DNA of 64,000 nt from contig NZ_SIRP01000001.1 of NCBI RefSeq assembly GCF_011634835.1, positions 1,703,643-1,767,642 on the forward strand, in the 5' to 3' direction. Shown one piece after another: positions 1 through 10,985 of this stretch (position 1 is its first letter; each line of letters opens with the position of its first letter). A program made the translations under genes and the position numbers. The notes beneath the pieces were generated by a model. That model was not told the origin of the DNA, searched no databases, and saw only the letters and a program-made list of their open reading frames with translations. This stretch comes from Isoptericola sp. BMS4. Its GTDB lineage: Bacteria > Actinomycetota > Actinomycetes > Actinomycetales > Cellulomonadaceae.

Positions 1-421
1 GAAGAAGGTCAAGAACAAGGAGGACGGCGTCCGGCTCATGGGCTTCGGCCACCGCGTCTACAAGAGCTACGACCCGCGCGCCGCCATCGTCAAGAAGCAC
101 GCCGACGCCGTCCTCGACCGCCTCGGCGCGAAGGACGAGCTGCTCGACATCGCGCGCGGGCTCGAGGAGATCGCGCTGAGCGACGACTACTTCGTCGAGC
201 GCAAGCTCTACCCGAACGTGGACTTCTACACCGGCCTCATCTACAAGGCGATGGGCTTCTCCCCGGCGATGTTCACCCCGCTGTTCGCCCTCGGGCGCAT
301 GCCGGGCTGGATCGCGCAGTGGCGCGAGATGATGAACGACCCGCAGACGAAGATCGGCCGCCCGCGTCAGGTCTACACGGGGCCGACCGAGCGTCCGTAC
401 GTGCCGCTCGACCAGCGCTGA
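1..421 (+). CDS. gltA: citrate synthase, C-terminal part (5' end outside window)
   Basis: Condenses oxaloacetate and acetyl-CoA to citrate, the entry step of the TCA cycle in the cytoplasm. About 139 residues are visible, read in the frame beginning at base 2. The conserved GFGHRVYK segment near visible residue 15 holds the acid-base histidine region. The [10 protein letters not shown] and the ending around [10 protein letters not shown] are typical of the type II, hexameric-type enzymes. The gene is cut by the window edge, not broken. It is convergent with the next gene, and a long inverted repeat lies between their ends. Confidence 0.95.
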   Translation, partial: KKVKNKEDGVRLMGFGHRVYKSYDPRAAIVKKHADAVLDRLGAKDELLDIARGLEEIALSDDYFVERKLYPNVDFYTGLIYKAMGFSPAMFTPLFALGRMPGWIAQWREMMNDPQTKIGRPRQVYTGPTERPYVPLDQR

Positions 422-436
422 CCGTCAGGCCGTAGG

Positions 437-545
437 CCGACGGGTCGGGATGGTCGTGTCGCGAGGCGTCCATCCGGTCGCTCGTTCCTCGCGACCTCCC
501 GCCAGGCCCGTCCAGCCTCTCGACACGACCATCCCGACCCGACGG
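437..545. repeat. large imperfect inverted repeat between convergent gene ends
   Basis: Arms 437..465 and 517..545 are 29 bp each and differ at two positions when one is reverse-complemented. The 51-nt spacer holds GC-rich sequence. The element lies between the end of the citrate synthase gene and the end of the reverse-strand gene at 634, so it could act as a bidirectional transcription stop. Its size and long loop also fit a dispersed palindromic repeat. Bases 546..633 hold nothing I recognise. Confidence 0.75.
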
Positions 546-633
546 CGGGGGCGGTCGTGGGGTGCGGCCGCGTCCGGCGCACGGCCGGACGCGACGATCG
601 TCCTCGTTCGTCGGATGCGCGCGGTGGCCGACC

Positions 634-1527
634 CTAGTCGCGGGGGAGGGTGACGGTGACCCGGCCGGCGGGCTGGTCGTCCCCGTCGTCGACGGCGGAC
701 CAGGTGCCGGCGTCGCGCGTCCACGCCCGGTCGCCGGCGCGGACCTCCGTCGCGCCGGTCACGGAGGCCGTCGCGACCGCCCAGTGCGCCACGACCCAGG
801 TGGCGGTGGTGGTGTCGCCGCCGAGCGCCGCGGCGTCGACACGGACCACGCCGTCGTCGCCGGCCGACGTCGCGTCGTGCAGGCCGAGGTCGCGCGCGAG
901 CCGGTCGGACAGCACCTCCGCCCCGCCGGCGCCGTCGGTCGCCGCCTCGTCCTCGTCGGACGGCAGCGAGCAGGTCACGGCGGTGGGGGAGTGCCCCGTC
1001 ATCGCCGACGCCCAGGCACGGGCCCGGGTCTCGTGCTGCGCGTACGCGTCCGGGAACCCCGAGCGCTGCACCGCCTGCGCGGCGACCGTGACCTCCAGGT
1101 CCTGGTAGCCGTCGACCTCGACGAGGCCGTCGTAGAACGCGCCCGTCGAGTACACCGGGTCGAGGATCTGCTCCGGCGTGCCCCAGCCCTGCGACGGGCG
1201 CTGCTGGAACAGACCGAGGGAGTCCCGGTCCCCGTAGTCGATGTTCTCCAGCCGTGACTCCTGCAGCGCGGTCGCCAGCGCGATCGTCGCCGCACGGGCG
1301 GGCAGGTCACGCTGCAGGGACGTCCCGACGAGCAGGGCCGCGTTCTCGGCCTGCACGGGCGTCAGGTACCAGTCGGTGCCGTCCAGCGCCGCGGCGCAGC
1401 GCACCGGCCGCGAACGGTCGTCGAGGGCGCGCAGCGTCCACACGACGCCGACCGTCGCGGCGACCCCCACCACCAGCACGCCCGCGACGGCGGCGTACCC
1501 CCGCCGCGGGCGACGTCGTGCGGACAC
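634..1527 (-). CDS. membrane-anchored lysozyme-fold-like protein
   Basis: A 297-residue protein from a GTG start at 1527. A basic N terminus (ARRRPRRGY) is followed by one hydrophobic helix at about residues 12-32, so the rest is probably outside the membrane. The central block contains ALQESRLENI and SLGLFQQRPSQGWG. Glutamate in an LQES context followed by GLFQQ resembles the catalytic-Glu region of transglycosylase or lysozyme folds. Close homologues are widespread in actinobacteria and are often mislabelled as heavy metal transporters; no transport feature is visible. It sits just downstream of dapD on the same strand (32-nt gap). A role in the cell wall is inference only. Confidence 0.7.
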   Translation of the reverse strand: MSARRRPRRGYAAVAGVLVVGVAATVGVVWTLRALDDRSRPVRCAAALDGTDWYLTPVQAENAALLVGTSLQRDLPARAATIALATALQESRLENIDYGDRDSLGLFQQRPSQGWGTPEQILDPVYSTGAFYDGLVEVDGYQDLEVTVAAQAVQRSGFPDAYAQHETRARAWASAMTGHSPTAVTCSLPSDEDEAATDGAGGAEVLSDRLARDLGLHDATSAGDDGVVRVDAAALGGDTTTATWVVAHWAVATASVTGATEVRAGDRAWTRDAGTWSAVDDGDDQPAGRVTVTLPRD

Positions 1528-1559
1528 CGTCCGGTCCCCGTCCCGCGGTCCGGCCGGCG

Positions 1560-2534
1560 TCAGTTGGCGTGCAGGGCGGCGTTGAGCTCCACGCCCACGC
1601 CGCCGCGCCGCAGGGCCTCGACCGCGCCGGTGCGCGAGTTCCGGCGGAAGAGCAGGTTGTCGCGGCCCGCCAGGTCGCGGGCGGCGACGACCAGCGGGTC
1701 GCCGTCGGCGCCCATCTCGCCGAGCACCGTCACCTTGGTCCCCGCGGTGAGGTAGAGGCCCGCCTCGACGATGCAGTCGTCGCCCAGGGGGATGCCCAGA
1801 CCGGCGTTCGCGCCGAGCAGGGAGCGCTCGCCGACGCTGATGACGATCTTGCCGCCGCCGGAGAGCGTGCCCATGATCGACGCGCCGCCGCCGACGTCGG
1901 AGCCGTCGCCCACCACGACGCCGGCCGAGACGCGGCCCTCGATCATCGACGAGCCGAGGGTGCCGGCGTTGTAGTTCACGAAGCCCTCGTGCATCACGGT
2001 GGTGCCCGAGGCCAGGTGGGCGCCCAGGCGCACGCGGTCCGCGTCGGCCACGCGGACGCCCGGCGGGACGACGTAGTCGACCATGCGCGGGAACTTGTCG
2101 ATGCCGTAGACGGTCACGGCGCGGCCGGTCGCGGCCCGCAGGCGCAGCCGGGTCGCCTCGAAGCCCTCCACCGGGCACGGGCCGTGCGACGTCCAGACGA
2201 CGTTGTTGAGCACCCCGAACAGGCCGTCGAGGTTGACGCCGTGGGGCTGCACGAGCCGGTGGGAGAGCAGGTGCAGGCGCAGGTAGGCGTCGGCCGCGTC
2301 GGCGGGGGCGGCGTCGAGGTCGATCTCGGTGCGCACGACGACGACGTCCACCCGGCGGGCGTCGTCCCGCTCCGAGAGCGCGTCGAGCTCCGCAGGGACG
2401 TCGACGTCGGACGCGGGGGGCGCGCCGAGCTGCGGGCTCGGGTACCAGACGTCGAGCGTCGTGCCGTCGTCCGTGACGGTGGCGAGGCCGAGGCCCCAGG
2501 CCGGGCGCGTGGCGTGCGTAGCAGGCGTCGTCAT
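1560..2534 (-). CDS. dapD: 2,3,4,5-tetrahydropyridine-2,6-dicarboxylate N-succinyltransferase
   Basis: Succinylates tetrahydrodipicolinate in the succinylase branch of meso-diaminopimelate and lysine synthesis. The 324-residue length fits the actinobacterial DapD type. The C-terminal half (about 175-290) shows hexapeptide-like spacing of a left-handed beta helix, with [16 protein letters not shown] and [15 protein letters not shown] segments. The ATG start is supported by a TACCCT hexamer 6 nt upstream on the reverse strand, so the mRNA is probably leaderless. It is divergent from dapE, with under 40 nt between the two starts. Confidence 0.95.
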   Translation of the reverse strand: MTTPATHATRPAWGLGLATVTDDGTTLDVWYPSPQLGAPPASDVDVPAELDALSERDDARRVDVVVVRTEIDLDAAPADAADAYLRLHLLSHRLVQPHGVNLDGLFGVLNNVVWTSHGPCPVEGFEATRLRLRAATGRAVTVYGIDKFPRMVDYVVPPGVRVADADRVRLGAHLASGTTVMHEGFVNYNAGTLGSSMIEGRVSAGVVVGDGSDVGGGASIMGTLSGGGKIVISVGERSLLGANAGLGIPLGDDCIVEAGLYLTAGTKVTVLGEMGADGDPLVVAARDLAGRDNLLFRRNSRTGAVEALRRGGVGVELNAALHAN

Positions 2535-2572
2535 GGGGCCAGGGTAGACGGCCCGTCTGCCAGGATGTGCGG
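2535..2572. promoter_or_regulatory. compact divergent promoter region dapD/dapE
   Basis: Only 38 bases separate the two starts. Reverse strand: TACCCT followed by 6 nt and the dapD ATG. Forward strand: CAGGAT followed by 6 nt and the GTG at 2573. Both fit leaderless promoters with -10 hexamers facing apart, so the polymerase footprints must overlap and the two genes may compete for transcription. Confidence 0.5.
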
Positions 2573-3737
2573 GTGACCACGGACCGTACCGCCGCCCCCA
2601 CCGACCCGCGCGCCGCCGTCGACCTGCTCGGCCTCCTCGACCCGGCCACGCTGCCCGACTCGGACCTCGTCGACCTGCTCGCGGCCGTCTGCGACGTGCC
2701 GTCGGTCTCCGGCGACGAGCGGGCGCTCGCCGACGCCGTCGAGGTCGTGCTGCGCGCGCAGCCGCGCCTGGACGTGCTGCGCGACGGCGACGCCCTCGTG
2801 GCCCGCACCCGGCTGGGGCGCGCGCAGCGCGTCGTCCTCGCCGGCCACCTCGACACGGTGCCGCTCACCGACCCGCCGAACCTGCCCACCCGGCTCGCCA
2901 CCGCGCCCGACGGCACCGTCGAGCTGTGGGGGCGCGGCACCGTGGACATGAAGGGCGGCATCGCGGTGATGCTGGCGCTGGCCGCCGAGCTCGGCCGGGC
3001 GGACGGCCCGGAGCCCGGCGTGGACGTCACCTGGGTCTTCTACGACCTGGAGGAGGTCGAGGCCGAGCGCAACGGGCTGGGCCGGCTCGCGCGCCACCAC
3101 CCCGACCTGCTCGCCGGCGACTTCGCCATCCTCGGCGAGTCGAGCAACGCCGGCATCGAGGGCGGCTGCAACGGCACGCTGCGGGTCGAGGTGCGCACCA
3201 CGGGCGTCGCCGCCCACTCCGCCCGCTCCTGGGCGGGCGTCAACGCGATCCACGCGGCCGCGCCCGTGCTCGCACGGCTCGCGGACTACGAGGCGCGCGA
3301 CGTCGAGGTGGACGGGCTCGTGTACCGGGAGGGTATGAACGCCGTGGGGATCTCCGGGGGGATCGCCGGCAACGTCGTGCCCGACGCGTGCACCGTCACC
3401 GTGAACTACCGGTTCGCCCCGTCCCGCGGCGTCGCGGAGGCCGAGGCGCACGTCCGCGAGCTCTTCGACGGCTACGACGTGGTGGTCACCGACGCCGCGC
3501 CGGGCGCGCGCCCCGGGCTCGACGCGCCGCTCGCGGCCGACTTCGTCGCCGCGGTGCTCGCCGCCACGGGTGGCACCCCGCAGCCCAAGTACGGGTGGAC
3601 GGACGTCGCGCGCTTCGCCGAGCTGGGCGTGCCCGCGGTGAACTTCGGCCCGGGCGACCCGGTGCTGGCCCACAAGGACGACGAGCGGCTCCCGGTCGCC
3701 CGCCTCGCCCGGTGCCGGGACGCGCTGCGGGCCTGGC

Positions 3738-5738
<2,001 letters not shown>

Positions 5739-5805
5739 GCGTTCCTTCGTCGCCACCGTCGGTGGTGGCTCCTGGAGCGTAGGCCGCCGCGTGGCGCGTG
5801 GGAAG

Positions 5806-5847
5806 ACCCGTGGTGCGCGCCCGCAGGAGCGGGCGCGCACCACGGGT
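5806..5847 (-). terminator. strong intrinsic hairpin downstream of LPXTG gene
   Basis: Perfect 19-bp stem (5806..5824 with 5829..5847) closed by a 4-nt AGGA loop. It lies 21 nt past the stop of the LPXTG gene and 67 nt before the ATG of the sigma-fusion gene on the same strand, so it should separate the two transcripts, with read-through as the only link. No U-tract is evident, as is usual for actinobacterial stems. Confidence 0.8.
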
Positions 5848-5868
5848 GGCCGTGGCGGCGGTGGGCGG

Positions 5869-7968
5869 TCAGCCCCGGACCCGCCGGCGCAGGACGACGA
5901 GCGCCGTGCCCGCACCCGCGAGGAGCAGGGCGCCGAGGACGCCGAGCGCGATGTTCGCGCCCGTCCGGGGCAGGGTCGGCTCCGTCGGGGGAGTCGGCCC
6001 CGGGGTCGCCGGCGGCGTCGGCTCCGTGGTGGGCACGGTCGGCGTCGGCGTCGGCGTGGGCTCGCTCGGGACCTCGCGGCACACGCGCACGGTGGCGGTG
6101 TCCCGGTCCAGCTCGGTCCCGTCGGCGACGAGGTACGCGTCGTTCACGACGTCGAGGCACTCGCCCTGCGGGACCTCCACGGTCCGCGTGACGTCGAACG
6201 ACGTGGTCGTGCCCTCGCCCTGGGTGTCGACCGTCCCGAGGAGCTCCGGCTCGTCGTCGGGAGCGACGAAGTCGTCCCAGACCTCGATGGAGCCGTTCAC
6301 GTGGGTCGTGGTCGGGTCGATCTCCGTGGCGGCGGTCGCCGTGCCGAGCGGCGCGTTCTCCGGGTCGTCGACGTCGTCCTGCGTCTCCGGGTAGGTGCCG
6401 CGGTCCCAGGTGACGGTGGCGGTGGCCGTGCCGCCCGGCTCCGCGGTGTCGCAGGTGACGTCGTACGACGTCTCGCCGGCGGGGAGCTCCACCTGCAGGC
6501 CCTCGGTCCCGGGGTCGGCGTCCTCGGCGCCGTCGACCGTGCACGGCTCGTCGTTCATCACGACGTCGAGCGTGCCGGTGACCACCCCGTCGTTCGGGTT
6601 CGTCACCGTCACCGAGGCGCTCCGATCGGACGTGGTCGCGGCCGCGCCCTCGGTCACGACGATCTCGTAGGGCAGCTCGGCCGACTCCTGGTCGGCCGGG
6701 ATCGTGACCTCGTCCTCGGCGGCCGCCTTGTCGACCGTCCACTCGTGGGTGATCGTCGCCACGGCCTCGCCGGCCACCTCGAGCTCCAGCGGCTGCCAGG
6801 CCAGCGGGTCGGTGAAGGTCAGGGTCTCGGAGGCCCCGGGCTCGAGCGTCACCGTCCGGGTCCGCTCACCCGGCGGCGGCAGCAGGTAGCCCTCGGGGGC
6901 CGCCGTCTCGGTGACCGTGAACTCGACGCCCCAGGCGTCCTCGCCGAGCTCGGTGAAGGTCACCGTGCCGTCCTCGCCCGTGGTGACGGTCGTCGAGCTG
7001 TCCGCGTCGGCCGGGGTGGCCGGGTCCGGGCTGACCGTGAACTCGGCGCCAGCCAGCGGCTCGCCGTCCTCGTTCGCCTTGAGGATCGTGACGTCGGCGC
7101 ACAGGCTCGGCACGTCGATCGGGCCCTCGGCGTCGTCCTTGAGCTTGCCCTCGCCGTCCGCCTGGCCCTCCTGCGAGCGCAGGTGCACGGTCGCGAAGCC
7201 CTCGGCCGGGCACGTGCCGCCGACGCCGAGCTCGGTGAGGTCGATCTTCGTCTCCACGAACTGGTTCTCGCCGATCATGCCCTCCTCGGCGACGGGGGAG
7301 CCGAAGAAGTCCGCGACGGGCTCGTCGTTGACCGCGACGTCGAACCCGGAGCAGTCCGTGGGGGACCAGGAGCCCCCGTCCCACACGTCGACGCTCTGGC
7401 AGTCGAGGCCGACGTTGCCCCGGTCGGCGATGACGATCCGCAGGTCGCCCTCGGTGCGGGTCGGGGCGAGCTCGCCGGTCGTGTCGGCCTGGTTGAGCTC
7501 GACGTAGTACCGCCCGGTGCCCTGACCGTTGTCACGATCGAAGCCGAGGTACAGCCACTGGTCGAAGTCGTCGTCGACCTCGCTGGCGACCAGGACGTTG
7601 CCGACGTCCGACTTGCCCGACGGCGGCGTCCCCTCGGGCTCCCAGCCCGGGTAGCCGTCCTCCTGGTCGCCCGGGCCGAAGTACGTCTGCGGGTCGGCGG
7701 CCTGCTCGTCCTGGCCGACCGCGTCCGTGACGACGCTGACGCCCTCGACGGTCTCCCAGTCGAGGGTCGTGTCGGTGGCCTGGTTCCCGTCGACCTCGAA
7801 GTCCGCGCCGGCGGCCGCCGCCGGGCCGCCGGCGGCCACGAGCGAGGCGGCGGCCAGGCCGAGGGCGGCGAGCGTCCCGGTCGCGCGGGCGAGCGTCCCG
7901 CGCCGGCCGGGAGGCACCGTCGTCCCCCGGGGCGCGAACGCAGGCTGGCGGTGTCGTGTGCGTGGCAC
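5869..7968 (-). CDS. LPXTG-anchored surface protein with CnaB/SpaA-like domain
   Basis: A 699-residue exported protein from GTG 7968, which has a GGGAGA ribosome site upstream. Signal peptide with hydrophobic core at about 31-53. The first half has a jelly-roll-like adhesin region rich in Asp and Trp. A CnaB-type block begins near VTILKANEDGEPLAGAEF and is followed by repeated Thr-rich Ig-like strands. The end has a Pro/Thr spacer, the sortase motif LPRTG at about 666-670, a membrane helix and an RRR tail, so it is linked covalently to the peptidoglycan. No sortase lies in the window. It is acidic in the mature part. Adhesion or matrix binding is inferred from the domain type. Confidence 0.85.
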   Translation of the reverse strand: MPRTRHRQPAFAPRGTTVPPGRRGTLARATGTLAALGLAAASLVAAGGPAAAAGADFEVDGNQATDTTLDWETVEGVSVVTDAVGQDEQAADPQTYFGPGDQEDGYPGWEPEGTPPSGKSDVGNVLVASEVDDDFDQWLYLGFDRDNGQGTGRYYVELNQADTTGELAPTRTEGDLRIVIADRGNVGLDCQSVDVWDGGSWSPTDCSGFDVAVNDEPVADFFGSPVAEEGMIGENQFVETKIDLTELGVGGTCPAEGFATVHLRSQEGQADGEGKLKDDAEGPIDVPSLCADVTILKANEDGEPLAGAEFTVSPDPATPADADSSTTVTTGEDGTVTFTELGEDAWGVEFTVTETAAPEGYLLPPPGERTRTVTLEPGASETLTFTDPLAWQPLELEVAGEAVATITHEWTVDKAAAEDEVTIPADQESAELPYEIVVTEGAAATTSDRSASVTVTNPNDGVVTGTLDVVMNDEPCTVDGAEDADPGTEGLQVELPAGETSYDVTCDTAEPGGTATATVTWDRGTYPETQDDVDDPENAPLGTATAATEIDPTTTHVNGSIEVWDDFVAPDDEPELLGTVDTQGEGTTTSFDVTRTVEVPQGECLDVVNDAYLVADGTELDRDTATVRVCREVPSEPTPTPTPTVPTTEPTPPATPGPTPPTEPTLPRTGANIALGVLGALLLAGAGTALVVLRRRVRG

Positions 7969-8047
7969 GGTTCTCCCTCGTCGTGCGTGTCGGGCCGGCA
8001 GGTAGTACCGGCCTCCACCCCTTCCAGACACCGGACGGGTGCCGTGC

Positions 8048-8092
8048 TGACGCGCGGGAGCGCGTGACGGATCCCACCGGGAACGCGCGTCA
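8048..8092. promoter_or_regulatory. divergent regulatory gap between LPXTG gene and LOG gene
   Basis: A 172-nt gap (7969..8140) separates the two starts. It holds an inverted repeat with 9-bp arms (8048..8056 and 8084..8092) that could be an operator. A TAGGCT hexamer at 8129..8134 lies 6 nt before the ATG at 8141 and is the probable leaderless promoter of the forward gene. No clear promoter for the LPXTG gene was found. Confidence 0.4.
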
Positions 8093-8140
8093 TGATCGAG
8101 CCGCGGACGTGTCGTCGCGGCGACGCCGTAGGCTCGGGTC

Positions 8141-8980
8141 ATGAGCGACAGCAGCGACGAGGGCGTACGGCAGTCGGGCCGCGGATACCGCAAGGGGCCG
8201 GTGCTCCTGCGCGGCACGCAGATCCCCGCGCAGACGACGGACCAGCGTCTCCTCGCGGCGGGCGGGGAGACGGACTGGGTGCACTCCGACCCGTGGCGCG
8301 TCATGCGCATCCAGTCGGAGTTCGTCGAGGGATTCGGCGCGCTGGCCGAGGTCGGCCCGGCGGTGTCCGTCTTCGGGTCGGCGCGCACGGCGCCCGACCA
8401 CCCGGACTACGCGATGGCCACCGAGGTGGGCCGCCTGCTCGCCGAGGCCGGGTACGCCGTGATCACCGGCGGCGGGCCGGGGATCATGGAGGCCGCGAAC
8501 GCGGGGGCGCACAAGGCCGGCGGCACGTCGATCGGGCTCGGGATCGAGCTGCCCTTCGAGCAGGGCATGAACGAGTACGTGAACCTGGGCGTGAACTTCC
8601 GCTACTTCTTCGCCCGCAAGACGATGTTCGTCAAGTACGCGCAGGGCTTCGTGGTCCTGCCCGGCGGGTTCGGCACCTTCGACGAGCTGTTCGAGGCGCT
8701 GACCCTGGTGCAGACGCGCAAGGTCACGGAGTTCCCGATCGTCCTGGTCGGCTCGGACTACTGGGGCGGTCTGCTGGAGTGGGCCCGCTCCGCCGTCGCG
8801 GAGCGCGGCATGATCGGCCGCGCCGACCTCGACCTGCTGCACCTGACGGACTCGCCCGCCGAGGCCGTGCAGTACGTCGTCGAGCGGGGCCGGGCGCTCG
8901 CGGCCTCCGAGCGGGAGGCCCTCGACGAGCTGGTGGAGGACCAGCGGGACGCGTCGCCGGCGACGGCCGACCGGCCGTGA
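8141..8980 (+). CDS. LOG-family (TIGR00730) Rossmann-fold nucleotide hydrolase
   Basis: Predicted cytokinin riboside 5'-monophosphate phosphoribohydrolase type enzyme that cleaves N6-modified AMP to base and ribose phosphate. The family signature is complete: GGGPGIMEAAN at about residue 112 and PGGFGTFDELFE at about 174. The 279 residues include an N-terminal extension of about 70 residues typical of the actinobacterial members. Its stop overlaps the start of the folP2-like gene (GTGA), so the two are translationally coupled. The Mycobacterium locus has the same pair near dapE. The true substrate in bacteria of this kind is not settled. Confidence 0.88.
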   Translation: MSDSSDEGVRQSGRGYRKGPVLLRGTQIPAQTTDQRLLAAGGETDWVHSDPWRVMRIQSEFVEGFGALAEVGPAVSVFGSARTAPDHPDYAMATEVGRLLAEAGYAVITGGGPGIMEAANAGAHKAGGTSIGLGIELPFEQGMNEYVNLGVNFRYFFARKTMFVKYAQGFVVLPGGFGTFDELFEALTLVQTRKVTEFPIVLVGSDYWGGLLEWARSAVAERGMIGRADLDLLHLTDSPAEAVQYVVERGRALAASEREALDELVEDQRDASPATADRP

Positions 8981-9924
8981 CACCGCCGCCCGGGGTGCCC
9001 GCCGCGGGCACCCCGCTGGTGCTGCGTGGCCGGGAGGTCGGCCGGGGCACGGACGGCGTGCTGCGCCCCGTGGTCATGGCGATCGTCAACCGCACCACCG
9101 ACTCGTTCTACGCCCCGGCGCGCCTGGCCGACGACGGGGCGGCGCTGGAGGCGGCGCACCGTGCGTGGTCCGACGGCGCGCAGATCCTCGACGTCGGCGG
9201 GGTGCGCGCGGGCGTGGGCCCCGAGGTCGGCGAGGCGGAGGAGATCGACCGCGTGGTGCCCCTCGTCGCGCGGGTCCGGGAGCAGGTGCCCGACCTGCTG
9301 GTCTCGGTGGACACCTGGCGCTCGGGCGTGGCGCGCGAGGCGGTCGCCGCCGGCGCGGACCTGGTGAACGACACGTGGGCCGGCCACGACCCCGAGCTCG
9401 TCGAGGTGGCGGGCGCCGCCGGCGTCGGCGTCGTGTGCTCCCACACCGGCGGGGCGGTGCCCCGCACCGACCCCTACCGCGTCGAGTACCCGCCCGCCGG
9501 CACCGGGCGGGACGGCGACCCGCGCGACGGGCTGCTGGACGACGTCGTCGCGACGCTGCGGGCGTCGGCCGCTCGGGCCGTGGGGTGCGGCGTCCCGCCG
9601 TCGTCCGTGCTGGTCGACCCCACGCACGACTTCGGCAAGAACACCTGGCACTCGCTGCACCTGGTACGCCGCACGGCCACGCTCGCCGGGCTCGGGCACC
9701 CGCTCCTCATGGCGCTCTCCCGCAAGGACTTCGTGGGCGAGACGCTGGGCCTGCCGCCCGACGAGCGTCTCGAGGGCACCCTCGCGGCGACCGCCGTGGC
9801 CGCGTGGCTCGGTGCCACCGTCTTCCGCGCCCACGACGTCGCCGCCGCCCGGCACGCGCTGGACATGGTGGCGGCGGTGCGCGACGACGCCCCGCCGCGT
9901 CGCGCCGCGCGCGGCATGGCCTGA
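8977..9924 (+). CDS. folP2: dihydropteroate synthase homologue, FolP2 type
   Basis: A 315-residue TIM-barrel pterin-binding enzyme. Canonical DHPS couples p-aminobenzoate with hydroxymethyldihydropterin diphosphate in folate synthesis. Here the first signature reads MAIVNRTTDSFY instead of the usual NVTPDSF, the segment before the pterin site is DFGKNTWHS, and the final loop is LSRKDF. These changes match the FolP2 paralogue of mycobacteria, which has been reported to lack DHPS activity. The GTG start overlaps the stop of the LOG gene. Activity is therefore doubtful; family membership is sure. Confidence 0.85.
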   Translation: MTPPPGVPAAGTPLVLRGREVGRGTDGVLRPVVMAIVNRTTDSFYAPARLADDGAALEAAHRAWSDGAQILDVGGVRAGVGPEVGEAEEIDRVVPLVARVREQVPDLLVSVDTWRSGVAREAVAAGADLVNDTWAGHDPELVEVAGAAGVGVVCSHTGGAVPRTDPYRVEYPPAGTGRDGDPRDGLLDDVVATLRASAARAVGCGVPPSSVLVDPTHDFGKNTWHSLHLVRRTATLAGLGHPLLMALSRKDFVGETLGLPPDERLEGTLAATAVAAWLGATVFRAHDVAAARHALDMVAAVRDDAPPRRAARGMA

Positions 9925-10093
9925 CGCCTCCCCGCGCGGTCTCGGCAGTCGGCCGGCACGGTCCGAGGTGTGGAAGTCGCGGCCCGGTTCTGACCTAGAA
10001 TGGTCGGGCGCGCCTCCTCGCCGTCCCGCCGGCCGGCGAGCGTCGGGGGAGGGGGCGGGCCGAGGAACCGGACAACGGAATGGAGTGCCACAG
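9925..10093 (+). promoter_or_regulatory. promoter and leader of the DUF3117 gene
   Basis: A TAGAAT hexamer at 9996..10001 is the best -10 box seen here. A TGGAAG-like -35 region lies about 18 nt earlier. A start near 10008 would leave a leader of about 85 nt before the ATG at 10094. The leader contains a purine-rich GGAATGGAG before the start codon. No riboswitch pattern was recognised. Confidence 0.45.
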
Positions 10094-10261
10094 ATGGCTG
10101 CGATGAAGCCGCGGACGGGTGACGGGCCGCTGGAGGTCACCAAGGAGGGCCGCGGGATCGTCATGCGGGTCCCCCTCGAGGGTGGTGGCCGTCTGGTCGT
10201 CGAGCTCAACGCGACCGAGGCCTCCGAGCTGGGCGAGGCGCTCCACGACGTCGTCGGATGA
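10094..10261 (+). CDS. DUF3117 small conserved protein
   Basis: A 55-residue protein beginning MAAMKPRTGDGPLEVTKEG and ending in an Asp-Val-Val-Gly tail. It is almost invariant in actinobacteria and sits in the same neighbourhood in Mycobacterium (Rv1211 region). No catalytic motif, signal or membrane segment. The central MRVPLEGGGRLVVEL suggests a short beta hairpin followed by the helix NATEASELGEAL. Function unknown. It has its own promoter and is followed by a very strong terminator, so it is likely a stand-alone transcript. Confidence 0.9.
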   Translation: MAAMKPRTGDGPLEVTKEGRGIVMRVPLEGGGRLVVELNATEASELGEALHDVVG

Positions 10262-10296
10262 CGTCCGGATGACATCGTCCGGCGACTGATTCGCAC

Positions 10297-10336
10297 CGAC
10301 GGGCGTGGGACAGCGGCGGCTGTCCCACGCCCGTCG
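10297..10336. terminator. perfect bidirectional terminator hairpin
   Basis: An 18-bp perfect stem (10297..10314 with 10319..10336) with a 4-nt GGCG loop lies between the end of the DUF3117 gene and the end of the convergent methyltransferase gene. It should stop transcription from both sides. Confidence 0.88.
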
Positions 10337-10397
10337 CGTCGTCCGGCCCCGTGCCGTGGCGCGCGACCGGACCTCGACGCCCGCGCCAGTTGTACTG

Positions 10398-10985
10398 CTA
10401 GCGCCGCACGGCGACGAGCAGGCCGTCGCCCGCCGGCACCAGCGAGGGCAGCACGCGCGGGTCCGCCTGCAGCGACCGACCCACCTCCCGCACGACCGTC
10501 GTGACCTCGTCCCGCCGCGCCGGGTCGGGCACCATCCCGTGGTGCAGGGCACCGTCGACGGCCAGGACACCGCCGGGGCGCAGCATGCGCAGCGCCTCGC
10601 CGACGTACTCGGGGTAGGCGTGCGGGTCGGCAGCCACCAGCACGAGGTCGTAGGCCGCGTCCGTGAGGCGCGGCAGGACGTCGGCGGGCCGGCCGGGGAT
10701 CGCCCGCGTCCGCGTGGGCGCGACGCCCGCCTCCGCGAACGCCCGCTTGGCCGCCCGCTGGTGCTCCAGCTCGGCGTCGATGGTGGTGAGCACGCCCTCC
10801 GGGGGCATGCCGCCCAGCAGCCAGAGCGCCGCGACGCCCGTGCCCGTGCCCACCTCGACGACGGTGCGGGCCCCGACCGCCGCCGCCAGCACGCGCAGGA
10901 CCGCGCCGGTGCCCGGCGTCACCGCGTGGCAGCCGAGCTCCGCCGCGCGCTCGCGGGCCCGCAGCAGCACGTCGTCCTCCGGCAC
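10398..10985 (-). CDS. SAM-dependent O-methyltransferase (class I)
   Basis: Rossmann-fold methyltransferase of the catechol or caffeoyl-CoA O-methyltransferase group. The SAM-binding motif VVEVGTGTGVAALWL lies at about residue 42 and DLVLVAADP at about 117, followed by RPGGVLAVDG. It is the counterpart of Rv1220c next to sigE. From GTG 10985 the protein has 195 residues, but conserved sequence reading WSYAEAF continues upstream in frame to about 11063 without any ATG, GTG or TTG. A Shine-Dalgarno-like GGAGG stands just before in-frame ATC codons at 11063 and 11060, so the true start may be ATC. The substrate is unknown. Confidence 0.85.
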   Translation of the reverse strand: MPEDDVLLRARERAAELGCHAVTPGTGAVLRVLAAAVGARTVVEVGTGTGVAALWLLGGMPPEGVLTTIDAELEHQRAAKRAFAEAGVAPTRTRAIPGRPADVLPRLTDAAYDLVLVAADPHAYPEYVGEALRMLRPGGVLAVDGALHHGMVPDPARRDEVTTVVREVGRSLQADPRVLPSLVPAGDGLLVAVRR

